DNA from: an uncultured bacterium
Lineage (GTDB): Bacteria > Verrucomicrobiota > Lentisphaeria > Victivallales > UBA1829
Assembly (NCBI GenBank): GCA_900548385.1
Contig: URKJ01000007.1
Location: 70,436-134,435 of the forward strand
DNA: 64,000 bases
Direction of reading: 5' to 3'
Shown here: piece by piece, positions 1-6,979 of the stretch
Layout of the letters: each line of letters begins with the position of its first letter
Numbering within the stretch: the first letter of the stretch is position 1
Made by a program: the position numbers and the translations under genes
Notes under the pieces: generated by a model
What the model was told of the DNA's origin: nothing
Seen by the model: only the letters and a program-made list of their open reading frames with translations
The model's database searches: none

Positions 1-1
1 C

Positions 2-238
2 AAAAAAGGCGACGTGGTGGAAGTACTGAGCGGCGTGTGGAAAAAAGAGACCGGCAAGATCGTCGCCGTTATTAAAAAGACGGACCGTGTCGTTCTTGAG
101 ATCCAGAGCGTTCCTGCTGAGAAGCAGGCCGAGCGTCTCGGCAAGAAGACCGTGAAGAAATCCCAGGCCAATCCGAAAGGTGGACTGGTGGACAGAGCGG
201 TGTCGGTTCATGTTTCTAACGTCAGGAAGAAAGACTGA
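2..238 (+). CDS. rplX: 50S ribosomal protein L24, 5' end cut by window edge
   Basis: The frame is open from base 2 and ends at TGA 236-238. The visible start (KKGDVVEVLSGVWKKETGKI) is the KOW RNA-binding segment of L24, a primary 23S rRNA binder that starts 50S assembly. The C-terminal part shows the usual L24 pattern, GGLVDRAVSVHVSNVRKK, ending in a basic tail. Only a few N-terminal residues should be missing; a GTG at base 14 lies inside the KOW motif and is not the start. rplE follows after 20 bp, the standard spc operon order. Confidence 0.95.
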   Translation, partial: KKGDVVEVLSGVWKKETGKIVAVIKKTDRVVLEIQSVPAEKQAERLGKKTVKKSQANPKGGLVDRAVSVHVSNVRKKD

Positions 239-258
239 TTACAAATCGGAGAACAATT

Positions 259-795
259 ATGCCTGACATGAAGAAAAAATACAATGAAGAAGTGATCCCG
301 GCTCTCAAAGAGAAGCTCGGCGTCACCAATGTTATGCAGGTGCCGAAGCTGCAGAAGATCGTTCTGAGCACCGGTATCAGCTCCAAAATGGAAAAAGACG
401 CGATGGCGGAAGCCAGAACGCATCTGACCGCTCTTGCCGGACAGGCTCCTGTCACCTGCAAAGCGAAAAAGAACGTTGCCGGTTTCAAACTGCGCGTCGG
501 AATGCCGGTCGGCCTGATGGTCACACTCCGCGGCAAAAAGATGTACGAGTTCCTTGATCGTTTCGTACACAATGCTCTTCCGCGCGTGAGAGACTTCCGC
601 GGCGTCCCGGTCAAGGGTTTTGACGGTGTCGGAAACTACAATCTCGGTATTCCGGATGTTTCCATTTTCACCGAAATTGACCTTGAAAAGATCAAATATC
701 CCCTTGGATTAAACTTAACAATGGTAACCAGCGCAAAGACCGATGCAGAAGCCAAAGAACTGCTCGCGATGCTGGAAATTCCGTTTGCGCGCTGA
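259..795 (+). CDS. rplE: 50S ribosomal protein L5
   Basis: This 178-aa protein is full length for L5, which binds 5S rRNA and contacts the P-site tRNA from the central protuberance. The N-terminal pattern (KKYNEEVIPALKEKLGVTNV, then a VPKLQKIVLSTGI segment) and the internal R-x-R-DFRGVP segment are typical of the family. The ATG follows GGAGAACAATT, a good ribosome binding site. It sits between rplX and rpsN in the spc operon. Nothing odd is seen. Confidence 0.98.
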   Translation: MPDMKKKYNEEVIPALKEKLGVTNVMQVPKLQKIVLSTGISSKMEKDAMAEARTHLTALAGQAPVTCKAKKNVAGFKLRVGMPVGLMVTLRGKKMYEFLDRFVHNALPRVRDFRGVPVKGFDGVGNYNLGIPDVSIFTEIDLEKIKYPLGLNLTMVTSAKTDAEAKELLAMLEIPFAR

Positions 796-810
796 AGAGG
801 AGAATAGAAA

Positions 811-996
811 ATGGCTAAGAAAAGTCTTATTGCCAAGCAGAAACGCGGAAGTAAGTTCGCTGTTCGGAACTACAACCGCTGTCAGGCTTGCGGCAGACCT
901 CGCGCATACATCCGCAAATTCAAACTTTGCCGTCTGTGCTTCCGTGAACTGGCCCTCAGCGGTCAGATCCCTGGCATCGTCAAGGCAAGCTGGTGA
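811..996 (+). CDS. rpsN: 30S ribosomal protein S14, zinc-binding short type
   Basis: The 61-aa product is the short, zinc-binding (type Z) form of S14 rather than the roughly 100-aa Cys-less form. It carries two Cys pairs, CQAC (near residue 24) and CRLC (near residue 40), which hold one zinc ion. S14 is in the head of the 30S subunit. The ATG follows GAGGAGAATAGAAA, and rpsH starts 16 bp after the stop. Its place between rplE and rpsH is the standard spc order. Confidence 0.97.
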   Translation: MAKKSLIAKQKRGSKFAVRNYNRCQACGRPRAYIRKFKLCRLCFRELALSGQIPGIVKASW

Positions 997-1012
997 AAGG
1001 TGGACATAGAAA

Positions 1013-1405
1013 ATGAGTATGCAGGATCCTATATCAGATATGCTGACACGTCTGCGTAACGCAGGTATGTCTTCCCAGAAAGAAGTCGTCATGCCCGCTT
1101 CCAAAATGAAAGCCGCGATCGCCAAGGTTCTCCTTGACGAAGGCTACATTGCCGGATACCGTGTGGAAGGCGACGTCAAGAAGACCTTGACAATCGAACT
1201 CAAATATTATATGCGCCGTCCGGTGATCGAAGGCTTGGAACGAGTAAGCAAGCCCTCCTGCCGTCTCTATTGCGGCAGCAAAGAGATCCCCCGCGTGAAG
1301 GATGGACTGGGAATCGCGATTCTCTCCTCGCCGAAAGGCGTCCTCAGCGGCAAAGATGCACAGAAACAGAATGTCGGCGGAGAAGTTCTCTGCTACGTCT
1401 GGTGA
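1013..1405 (+). CDS. rpsH: 30S ribosomal protein S8
   Basis: The 130-aa length is normal for S8, which binds the central domain of 16S rRNA and in some bacteria also represses the spc operon mRNA. The N-terminal DPISDMLTRLRNA segment is the S8 signature. The C-terminal half contains GLGIAILSSPKGVLS and ends in GGEVLCYVW, close to the family's invariant GGE(V/I)LCYVW ending. The ATG is preceded by GAAAGGTGG. It is followed by rplF. Confidence 0.98.
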   Translation: MSMQDPISDMLTRLRNAGMSSQKEVVMPASKMKAAIAKVLLDEGYIAGYRVEGDVKKTLTIELKYYMRRPVIEGLERVSKPSCRLYCGSKEIPRVKDGLGIAILSSPKGVLSGKDAQKQNVGGEVLCYVW

Positions 1406-1423
1406 TGAAACGAGGTATGGAAG

Positions 1424-1954
1424 ATGTCAAGAATCGGAAATAAACCGGTCGAAATCACTCCGGATGTAAAAGTCGCTGTCGTCGACGGTGTCGTCAATGT
1501 CGAAGGCAAACTCGGCAAGCTCTCGTTCGCTATTCCGAAAGATATCGAACTTGAAGTCGAGGAGAAGCTGGTTCATGTGAAATGCCTGGCCGAGAGCGCC
1601 AACGCTCTGCACGGCCTTACCAGAAGCCTCGTCCACAACATGGTGGTCGGCGTTTCCAACGGCTACACGAAGGAACTCCAGATCGTCGGCGTCGGTTACA
1701 AGGCGACTCTTGCGGGCAGCAAGCTGACCCTCAACCTCGGTTATTCCCATGCGATCGAATACATGGTTCCCGAGGGCGTCAAAGTCACAGTCACCGACGG
1801 TGTCAAGATTGTGGTCACCGGTCCGGACAAACAGCTTGTCGGCGAAGTCGCCGCGCGCATCAGACGTTACAAGAAGCCGGAACCCTACAAGGGCAAAGGC
1901 GTCCGTTACTCTGACGAGCATGTTGTTATCAAGCCCGGCAAGACCAACGCGTAA
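1424..1954 (+). CDS. rplF: 50S ribosomal protein L6
   Basis: The 176-aa product starts SRIGNKPVEI and has the tandem L6 domain architecture. The C-terminal motif RRYKKPEPYKGKGVRYSDE is the L6 signature. L6 lies near the sarcin-ricin loop on the 50S subunit. The ATG at 1424 is preceded by AACGAGG. The gene lies between rpsH and rplR with 18-19 bp spacers, consistent with one transcript. Confidence 0.98.
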   Translation: MSRIGNKPVEITPDVKVAVVDGVVNVEGKLGKLSFAIPKDIELEVEEKLVHVKCLAESANALHGLTRSLVHNMVVGVSNGYTKELQIVGVGYKATLAGSKLTLNLGYSHAIEYMVPEGVKVTVTDGVKIVVTGPDKQLVGEVAARIRRYKKPEPYKGKGVRYSDEHVVIKPGKTNA

Positions 1955-1973
1955 TTGAAAGGGTTTGGATCTT

Positions 1974-2330
1974 ATGAAAACAGCAAAAGAAAAAAGAATC
2001 AAACGTCATATCAGAGTGCGCGGAAAGATCTCCGGCACCGCGGCGAGACCCCGTCTCTGCGTCAGCATGACAGCCAATAATATGTACGTTCAGTTTATCG
2101 ACGACGACGCAGGCAAGACTCTTGCAGCGGCTTCCACGCTTGGAGCCGACTTCAAGGCCCTCAACCTGAAGCGCAATGTCGAGGCCGCCACGGCTCTCGG
2201 CAAGATCGCCGGGGAAAAGGCTCTTGCGGCCGGTATCAGCGAAGTGGTTTTCGATAGAAGCGGTCACCAGTATCACGGCAAAGTCAAGGCGTTGGCCGAC
2301 GCCGCACGCGAAGCCGGATTAAAGTTCTAA
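1974..2330 (+). CDS. rplR: 50S ribosomal protein L18
   Basis: The 118-aa product has a basic N terminus (KTAKEKRIKRHIRVRGKISG) and ends DAAREAGLKF, both typical of L18, which binds 5S rRNA together with L5 and L25. The start chosen is ATG 1974, about 10 bases after GAAAGGG. An in-frame TTG at 1965 would add three residues but has poor ribosome binding site spacing. It is followed by rpsE after 12 bp. Confidence 0.97.
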   Translation: MKTAKEKRIKRHIRVRGKISGTAARPRLCVSMTANNMYVQFIDDDAGKTLAAASTLGADFKALNLKRNVEAATALGKIAGEKALAAGISEVVFDRSGHQYHGKVKALADAAREAGLKF

Positions 2331-2342
2331 CGGAGTTTGAAC

Positions 2343-2894
2343 ATGACAATCGAAAAACAGAATATCGAACAGGACGCTCATGTTGAGGAAATCGACCTCT
2401 CCTCCGTTCAGCCGGCGGCTCCCGCCGGCGAGATGGAAGAGCTCGTGCTCAGCATCAACCGCTGCTCCAAGGTTGTAAAAGGCGGCCGTAACTTCTCCTT
2501 CGGCGCTCTCGTCGTCGTTGGTGACAGAAACGGTAAAGTCGGATACGGATACGGCAAAGCCAATGAAGTCTCCGATGCGATCCGCAAGGCGCAGGAAGCG
2601 GCCAAGAAACATCTCGTGACCATTCCGCGTTTCGGAACCACGATTCCGCACTCAGTCATTGCCAAATACAGCGGTTCCAAGATCCTGCTCCGTCCCGCAT
2701 CCGCCGGTACCGGTATCATCGCCGGCGGCGCCATGCGTGCCGTGCTTGATCTGGCGGGTATCGTTGACGTGCTCGGAAAATCACTCGGCTCCGGTAACCC
2801 CGCGAACGTGATCAAGGCGACCTTCAAGGCCATCAATCAGATGCGCTCCAAACAGGACGTCATGCTCAAGCGCGGACTTGTCAAAGCTGAATAA
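2343..2894 (+). CDS. rpsE: 30S ribosomal protein S5
   Basis: The 183-aa product has the double-stranded RNA-binding-like N domain (about residues 35-100, including KVVKGGRNFSFGALVVVGD) and the C-terminal S5 domain with GTGIIAGGAMRAVLDLAG. S5 helps maintain decoding accuracy on the 30S subunit. An acidic extension of about 30 residues precedes the S5 core and is longer than in E. coli. ATG 2343 is preferred to the in-frame TTG at 2337. The next gene, 14 bp downstream, is rplO, so rpmD (L30) is absent from its usual place. Confidence 0.97.
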   Translation: MTIEKQNIEQDAHVEEIDLSSVQPAAPAGEMEELVLSINRCSKVVKGGRNFSFGALVVVGDRNGKVGYGYGKANEVSDAIRKAQEAAKKHLVTIPRFGTTIPHSVIAKYSGSKILLRPASAGTGIIAGGAMRAVLDLAGIVDVLGKSLGSGNPANVIKATFKAINQMRSKQDVMLKRGLVKAE

Positions 2895-2908
2895 GAAGGG
2901 ATTTTATC

Positions 2909-3352
2909 ATGAAATTACACGAACTTACCCCGACACCCGGTTCCAAAAAGCGCCGGATGAGAGTCGGCAGAGGTGACGGTTCCAACTGGGGCGGAACCGC
3001 CGGCCGCGGCCATAAGGGACAGAAGTCCCGTACCGGTGCAGCCATCCGTCATCACTTTGAAGGCGGTCAGACCCCGACCTTCCGCAGAATTCCGAAACGC
3101 GGGTTCAGCAATGGCGTGAAGGAAGTCTTCACCGTCATCAACGTTGCCACCCTTTCGGAACTCTTCGAAGCCGGCGCGGTCGTCGATGAAAACGCTCTCC
3201 GCATGGCGGGCGTCATCGGCAAGTCCAAAGCTCCGCTGAAAGTTCTCGGAAACGGTGAGATCAGCAAGGCTTTGACTGTCAAGGCAAACAAGTTTTCCGC
3301 TTCCGCTCAGTCCAAGATTGAGGCCGCCGGCGGAAAATGTGAAATCGTCTGA
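2909..3352 (+). CDS. rplO: 50S ribosomal protein L15
   Basis: The 147-aa product starts MKLHELTPTPGSKKRRMRVG and carries the glycine- and arginine-rich stretch GRGHKGQKSRTG expected of L15, a late 50S assembly protein. The rest, with FEGGQTPTFRRIPKRGFSN, matches the family. The stop codon TGA (3350-3352) lies inside a perfect hairpin followed by a T run, so transcription of the ribosomal operon may partly stop here before secY. Confidence 0.98.
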   Translation: MKLHELTPTPGSKKRRMRVGRGDGSNWGGTAGRGHKGQKSRTGAAIRHHFEGGQTPTFRRIPKRGFSNGVKEVFTVINVATLSELFEAGAVVDENALRMAGVIGKSKAPLKVLGNGEISKALTVKANKFSASAQSKIEAAGGKCEIV

Positions 3353-3370
3353 GTCCGCTCAGACGGTTTT
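3346..3370 (+). terminator. Intrinsic terminator or attenuator overlapping the rplO stop codon
   Basis: CGTCTGAG (3346-3353), the loop TCCG and CTCAGACG (3358-3365) form a perfect 8-bp stem. It is followed at once by GTTTTT. The left arm contains the rplO stop. It lies between rplO and secY, so it should reduce read-through into secY. Confidence 0.75.
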
Positions 3371-3417
3371 TCCCGCTTCGTTCTTTATTCACGAGGCAAT
3401 CCGGTTTCCGGAAGTTT

Positions 3418-3460
3418 GCGTCTGAACCTCTTCTTTTTCCAGAAAGACGGGGTTCAGCGC
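3418..3460 (+). promoter_or_regulatory. Hairpin in the secY leader
   Basis: In the 160-bp gap between rplO and secY, CTGAACC (3422-3428) pairs with GGTTCAG (3451-3457), and the stem can be extended by GCG/CGC on the outside. No T run follows, so it is not a simple terminator. I see no confident promoter in this gap; TTGACT at 3484-3489 lies too close to the gene to be its -35 element. A leader structure controlling secY is possible. Confidence 0.4.
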
Positions 3461-3512
3461 AAAATCGTTTCTTCCGGAAACGGTTTGACTTTTTAACAAG
3501 GGGACAGCTAAG

Positions 3513-4883
3513 ATGTTTTCAGCGTTCTTAAACGCATTCAGAATCAAAGAGCTGAGAAACAAGATTTTTTTCACAGCCGGAGTGATCGTTCTCTGCCGTA
3601 TTGCGGCGAACATCCCGTGTCCGGGTGTGGATACAAAAAATCTGAAGACATACTTTGACAGTTTCGGCGCGGATTCCGCTGCCGGGCAGTTCATGGGAAT
3701 GTTCGACCTTTTCAGCGGCGGTGCTTTACAGCAGTTCGCGATCGGCGCACTCGGTATCATGCCGTACATCTCCGCATCAATTATCATGCAGTTGCTTGTA
3801 CCGGTGGTTCCGTCTCTTGAAAAGCTTTCCCGTGAAGGGGAAGTCGGGCGGGGAAGAATTAATCAGTATACGCGTTATCTAACCATTTTGATCTGTATTG
3901 TGCAGGGGGCGATGGCGGCTGTTGCCATGACCACTCCGAGCAATCTCGGCCTGCCTTCTCCGGACCCGGCGTTTCCGCTGGTGACGAATCCCGGCTTCGG
4001 CTTTATTGCAATGTCCGTCTGTATTCTCACCGCCGGTACGATGATCCTGGTCTGGCTGGGCGAGCGCATTACGGAACACGGCATCGGAAACGGTGTCTCC
4101 ATTATCATTACCATCAACATTATCGAACGTCTCCCGCAGGCGCTTGTCGGGTTGTATGAAATGATGGTTAGCGGCGCAACGGCGGGTGGCGGACGCTTCC
4201 GTCCGGTCCATCTTCTGATCCTGCTCATGCTCTTTGCCGTTGTGACGGCTCTGACCGTGATCCTGACTCAGGGACAGCGCCGGATTCCGATTCAGATGGC
4301 AAAAAAGATCGTCGGCAGCAAGATGACCGGCGGCAGTACCTATATTCCGCTGAAAGTGAACTTCTCCGGCGTTATGCCGATCATTTTCGCCGGTGCGATC
4401 CTGATTTTCCCCGGCGTTCTGCTCCGGGCGATTCCGGTTCAGTCGGTACAGCGAATGTCTGCTTATTTTAATCATGACACCTATACATACATGGTATGTT
4501 ATGGAATTCTGATTCTTCTGTTCTCCTATTTCTGGGTTGCGAATATGTTCAACCCGATTCAGGTTGCGGATAATCTGAAGAAGGAAGGCGCTTATATTCC
4601 GGGGATTCGTCCGGGCAAGCCGACTTCCGATTTCCTGGATTATTCCATGACGCGCGTCACATTCGCCGGAGCCCTCTATCTGTTGGCGCTCGCGGTGCTG
4701 CCGATGCTGCTGTACAAATGGTTCCGCATTCCGTATAACGTTGCATCGTTTTTCGGCGGAACAAGCCTGCTGATCATCGTCGGTGTGACAATTGATACTC
4801 TGAGCCAGATGGAATCCCATCTTGTCATGAAAAACTATGACGGGTTCCTGAAACGCGGAAGACTCAGAAGCCGCAGAGGCTGA
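3513..4883 (+). CDS. secY: Preprotein translocase subunit SecY
   Basis: The 456-aa polytopic membrane protein forms the channel of the Sec translocon with SecE and SecG. Ten hydrophobic segments are apparent. Family landmarks include NIPCPGVD near the N terminus, the plug-region FSGGALQQFAIGALGIMPYI, and the later GSKMTGGSTYIPLKVN and NPIQVADNLKKEGAYIPGIR segments. The ATG follows AAGGGGACAGCTAAG. It is the last gene of the run; adk, map, rpsM, rpsK and rpoA, which often follow secY, are not here. Confidence 0.98.
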   Translation: MFSAFLNAFRIKELRNKIFFTAGVIVLCRIAANIPCPGVDTKNLKTYFDSFGADSAAGQFMGMFDLFSGGALQQFAIGALGIMPYISASIIMQLLVPVVPSLEKLSREGEVGRGRINQYTRYLTILICIVQGAMAAVAMTTPSNLGLPSPDPAFPLVTNPGFGFIAMSVCILTAGTMILVWLGERITEHGIGNGVSIIITINIIERLPQALVGLYEMMVSGATAGGGRFRPVHLLILLMLFAVVTALTVILTQGQRRIPIQMAKKIVGSKMTGGSTYIPLKVNFSGVMPIIFAGAILIFPGVLLRAIPVQSVQRMSAYFNHDTYTYMVCYGILILLFSYFWVANMFNPIQVADNLKKEGAYIPGIRPGKPTSDFLDYSMTRVTFAGALYLLALAVLPMLLYKWFRIPYNVASFFGGTSLLIIVGVTIDTLSQMESHLVMKNYDGFLKRGRLRSRRG

Positions 4884-4900
4884 TTAATGTTTTCCTGATA

Positions 4901-4929
4901 AAAAGCCGCTCCATCCGGGCGGCTTTTTT
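4901..4929 (+). terminator. Intrinsic terminator after secY
   Basis: AAAAGCCGC (4901-4909), a 9-base loop, then GCGGC and TTTTTT (4919-4929) form a standard GC stem with a T tract, 18 bp after the secY stop. Confidence 0.9.
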
Positions 4930-4975
4930 GCTTTTGGTGTTATTTATTTCCCGTAGTTGGAGCATGTGCAGTTCA

Positions 4976-5242
4976 TTACCTGCTGCCCTCCTCTTTTTCT
5001 TCTTCCATAAGTTCCGCTTCGGTCATGTGATATTCACAATCTTCCCCGTCAAAATAGACGGAATTCGGCTTATCTCCATATTTTCCGCCAACTGGGTACT
5101 TCAGGCAGTTCGATTTCTTCGGGTCGTCCGCAAAGGGAGCCGGACCTTTTGCGAATACGCATGTTTTGCAAACAATGCTTGGATGAACTCGCCGCCCTGC
5201 AAGGGGGGGATTTGCGATTGCGTCAATCCGTTGTTTATCCAT
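4976..5242 (-). CDS. Small Cys-containing protein of unknown function
   Basis: The 88-aa product (MDKQRIDAIANPPLAGRRVH at the start) has four Cys residues: a CKTC pair near residue 25, one in NCLKYP and one in DCEYH. Together with the nearby His residue they could hold a metal or form disulfides. The C terminus is strongly acidic (ELMEEEKEEGSR). The start is well supported, with AAAGGAG nine bases before the ATG. It has no signal peptide and its neighbours are not related in function. I recognise no named family. Confidence 0.7.
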   Translation of the reverse strand: MDKQRIDAIANPPLAGRRVHPSIVCKTCVFAKGPAPFADDPKKSNCLKYPVGGKYGDKPNSVYFDGEDCEYHMTEAELMEEEKEEGSR

Positions 5243-5454
5243 ATAATCAACTCCTTTCTTTATCTTATTGGACTGGTCTGCTGGAACAGATAATTGAGAG
5301 CCGCAGTGTCGGTTATTGCATATTTGGAAAAGGGGGCGATTATCACGCCACCAATGATGCCGTGAAGCTGATTGAGCCGAACAACGACGATGTGGATCAC
5401 TTCAAATCCGTTGAGACGCACGGTTCAGGATTTCCTGATTTCATAGGGGCGATG

Positions 5455-5493
5455 AAAAACATCCCGGTCCGGAAGGAATCCGGCCGGGATGTT
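5455..5493 (-). terminator. Intrinsic terminator downstream of the QueD-like gene
   Basis: AACATCCCGG (5458-5467) and CCGGGATGTT (5484-5493) form a perfect 10-bp stem. On the minus strand it is followed by a TTTTT run, and it lies about 30 bases past the stop of the QueD-like gene. The rest of the 283-bp gap (5243-5525) has no supported gene; a 53-codon GTG frame on the minus strand lacks a ribosome binding site. Confidence 0.8.
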
Positions 5494-5525
5494 CTTGTTT
5501 CCGATTTAGAACGGAAGCGAGTTCA

Positions 5526-6089
5526 TCAGTGTTTCCGGTAGCCGCATTTCGGGCAGACACCGTTGACGAGTGCGACACCGCACAGCGGGCAGCGGTCGAT
5601 GGTTCCAACCGGAGTGTACTCCTGCGTGGCGGCGTTGACTCCGCTAGTGAAGGTCAGCCGGGCAATGTTGAGTTTGTCTTTCAGCAGTTCATAGACGATC
5701 TTGATCATGCCTTCGACGGTCATCGTCTCTTTTGTGACGACCAGACGACAGTCGGGATATGCGGTCGCAAGTTCGGTCTTGAATGCTTCTCCTTTCATCT
5801 TGTTGTTGGGAGAACCGTTTTTGATTCCCTGCTTGTCATAAACTTCAAGTATGGCCGGGAGCAGCGGGTCGTCTTCCCGCAGAATCAGGGCGTGGTCAAA
5901 GTTTTTCAGTACATCCCAGGCGACTTTCTGGATCTCATTGCAGGGGAAGACCATGTTGACGCCGGGATCAACACTGTCCTCGACTTCAATCGTCAGAATT
6001 CCGGTGTGCCCGTGCAGATACTGGGCTTCTCCTTGAAATTTGTAGAACCTGTGTGCATACTGCAGTTCGATTTTTGTGATGCTTCTCAT
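5526..6089 (-). CDS. 6-pyruvoyl-tetrahydropterin synthase/QueD-like protein with C-terminal zinc ribbon
   Basis: The 187-aa product has the T-fold of the PTPS/QueD family (residues 1-150). The zinc ligands are visible: His13 in YAHRFY, and His26 and His28 in LHGH. KETMT near residue 120 is the typical C-terminal pterin-binding glutamate segment. The usual catalytic Cys, four residues before the first His of HGH, is Ala22 here. The C terminus (167-187) adds a zinc ribbon, CPLCGVALVNGVCPKCGY, which QueD lacks. The chemistry may therefore differ from 6-carboxytetrahydropterin synthesis. No other queuosine gene is adjacent; a Fur-family gene lies just upstream on the same strand. Confidence 0.8.
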   Translation of the reverse strand: MRSITKIELQYAHRFYKFQGEAQYLHGHTGILTIEVEDSVDPGVNMVFPCNEIQKVAWDVLKNFDHALILREDDPLLPAILEVYDKQGIKNGSPNNKMKGEAFKTELATAYPDCRLVVTKETMTVEGMIKIVYELLKDKLNIARLTFTSGVNAATQEYTPVGTIDRCPLCGVALVNGVCPKCGYRKH

Positions 6090-6124
6090 GTTTTTTGCTC
6101 CTTGTTTTGGTTTTCTGTTTGTGG

Positions 6125-6586
6125 TTATTGGTTACCGGTGACGCTGCCCTTCCCGGGTGGAACGGCGCCGTCGGTTGCGGTCGTACAACGTTGACAAATT
6201 CCGACAATCCGGATTTCCATGTGACTGACGCTGCGCGACAGCATTTCCGGAGGAATTGCTGTGCCTTCCGGCCAGTCGAAATCCAAAATTTCTCCGCACT
6301 GTCCGCAGATGAAATGTCCGTGTGCTCCCATCCGGGAGTCATAACGGGCATTGTCGATATGATCCAGTCGTCCGATGATTCCTGCTTCAACAAACTCATT
6401 GAGAATCCGGTATACGCTTTCGCGGGTGATCGTCGGCAGAGTACTGCGCACTGCCGACCAGACCGTATCCACATCAGGATGCGTGTGGTTTCCCTGCAGA
6501 AACTTGTAGACGGCCAGACGCTGTGAGGTGCATTTCCAGCCGATCTTCCGGCAAAGGTTCAAAAATTCTGTATATGTGGTCTTCAT
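6125..6586 (-). CDS. Fur/PerR-family metal-dependent transcriptional repressor
   Basis: The 153-aa product has the N-terminal winged helix of the Fur family (TSQRLAVYKFLQGNHTHPDV, then TITRESVYRILNEFVEAGII) and the C-terminal dimerisation domain. The regulatory metal ligands HGHFICGQCGE and a second Cys pair, CQRC, are present, which fits a structural zinc site. The sequence does not tell whether it senses iron, zinc or peroxide. The tail after CQRC is about 20 residues and poorly conserved. It lies 35 bp upstream of the QueD-like gene and may share its transcript. A 29-bp inverted repeat just upstream suggests autoregulation. Confidence 0.85.
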   Translation of the reverse strand: MKTTYTEFLNLCRKIGWKCTSQRLAVYKFLQGNHTHPDVDTVWSAVRSTLPTITRESVYRILNEFVEAGIIGRLDHIDNARYDSRMGAHGHFICGQCGEILDFDWPEGTAIPPEMLSRSVSHMEIRIVGICQRCTTATDGAVPPGKGSVTGNQ

Positions 6587-6615
6587 AATGTTTTAAGCCG
6601 TTATATGATTTTTTA

Positions 6616-6644
6616 TTCTAAATAAATATAACATTCATTTAGAA
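6616..6644 (-). promoter_or_regulatory. Candidate Fur-family operator upstream of the Fur-family gene
   Basis: TTCTAAAT (6616-6623) and ATTTAGAA (6637-6644) are perfect inverted arms. The AT-rich centre is itself partly palindromic. The site is 30 bp before the start of the Fur-family gene, where autorepressing Fur and PerR proteins usually bind. Confidence 0.6.
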
Positions 6645-6819
6645 AGATTTCAAGAACAGTTTTGTTTTTTTTATTGATTTTTTATCGCAGAAGCCATTGT
6701 GAGCGTAAAACAGAGTGTTGTAGCGAATTGAGGGCGGCTTCCTGATGTTGATGGATCTTGAGAATCTATGAAAAAAGCAGGCAAATACCAATATTCAAAT
6801 TTGATTTTTACCTGTAAAA

Positions 6820-6972
6820 TTATGTTAATAGCAGCGGATAGTCGAAGTTTGCCGTGCGATAGATGTCCGCACCGCTGTGTTTGCGCATCCGGTCGGGACA
6901 GTACATGTAACAATGGCGGCAGCCTTCGCTGATTTTTCTGCATCCGTGCCACGGGTTCCAGATGTCATGCAT
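6820..6972 (-). pseudogene. 5' remnant of a DUF5131 (phage Gp37/Gp68-like) gene
   Basis: The reading frame starts at ATG 6970-6972 and stops at TAA 6820-6822 after 50 codons. It opens MHDIWNPWHGCRKISEGCRH and continues CYMYCPDRMRKHSGADIYRT. This closely matches the start of DUF5131 proteins, which have a WNPW-x-GC opening and clustered Cys residues like a radical-SAM-related site; full proteins are about 250 aa. Nothing beyond the stop resembles the rest of the family, so the gene is truncated. The remaining bases to the Fur-family promoter are AT-rich with no gene. It abuts the end of the GH20 gene. Confidence 0.65.
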
Positions 6973-6979
6973 GGCGGAC

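Noticed and set aside
2895..2908. Possible rpmD (L30) between rpsE and rplO
   Set aside because: Only 14 bp separate the two genes, which is just the ribosome binding site of rplO.
5260..5440. A short GTG frame on the minus strand downstream of the QueD-like gene
   Set aside because: About 53 codons with no ribosome binding site and no homology I know.
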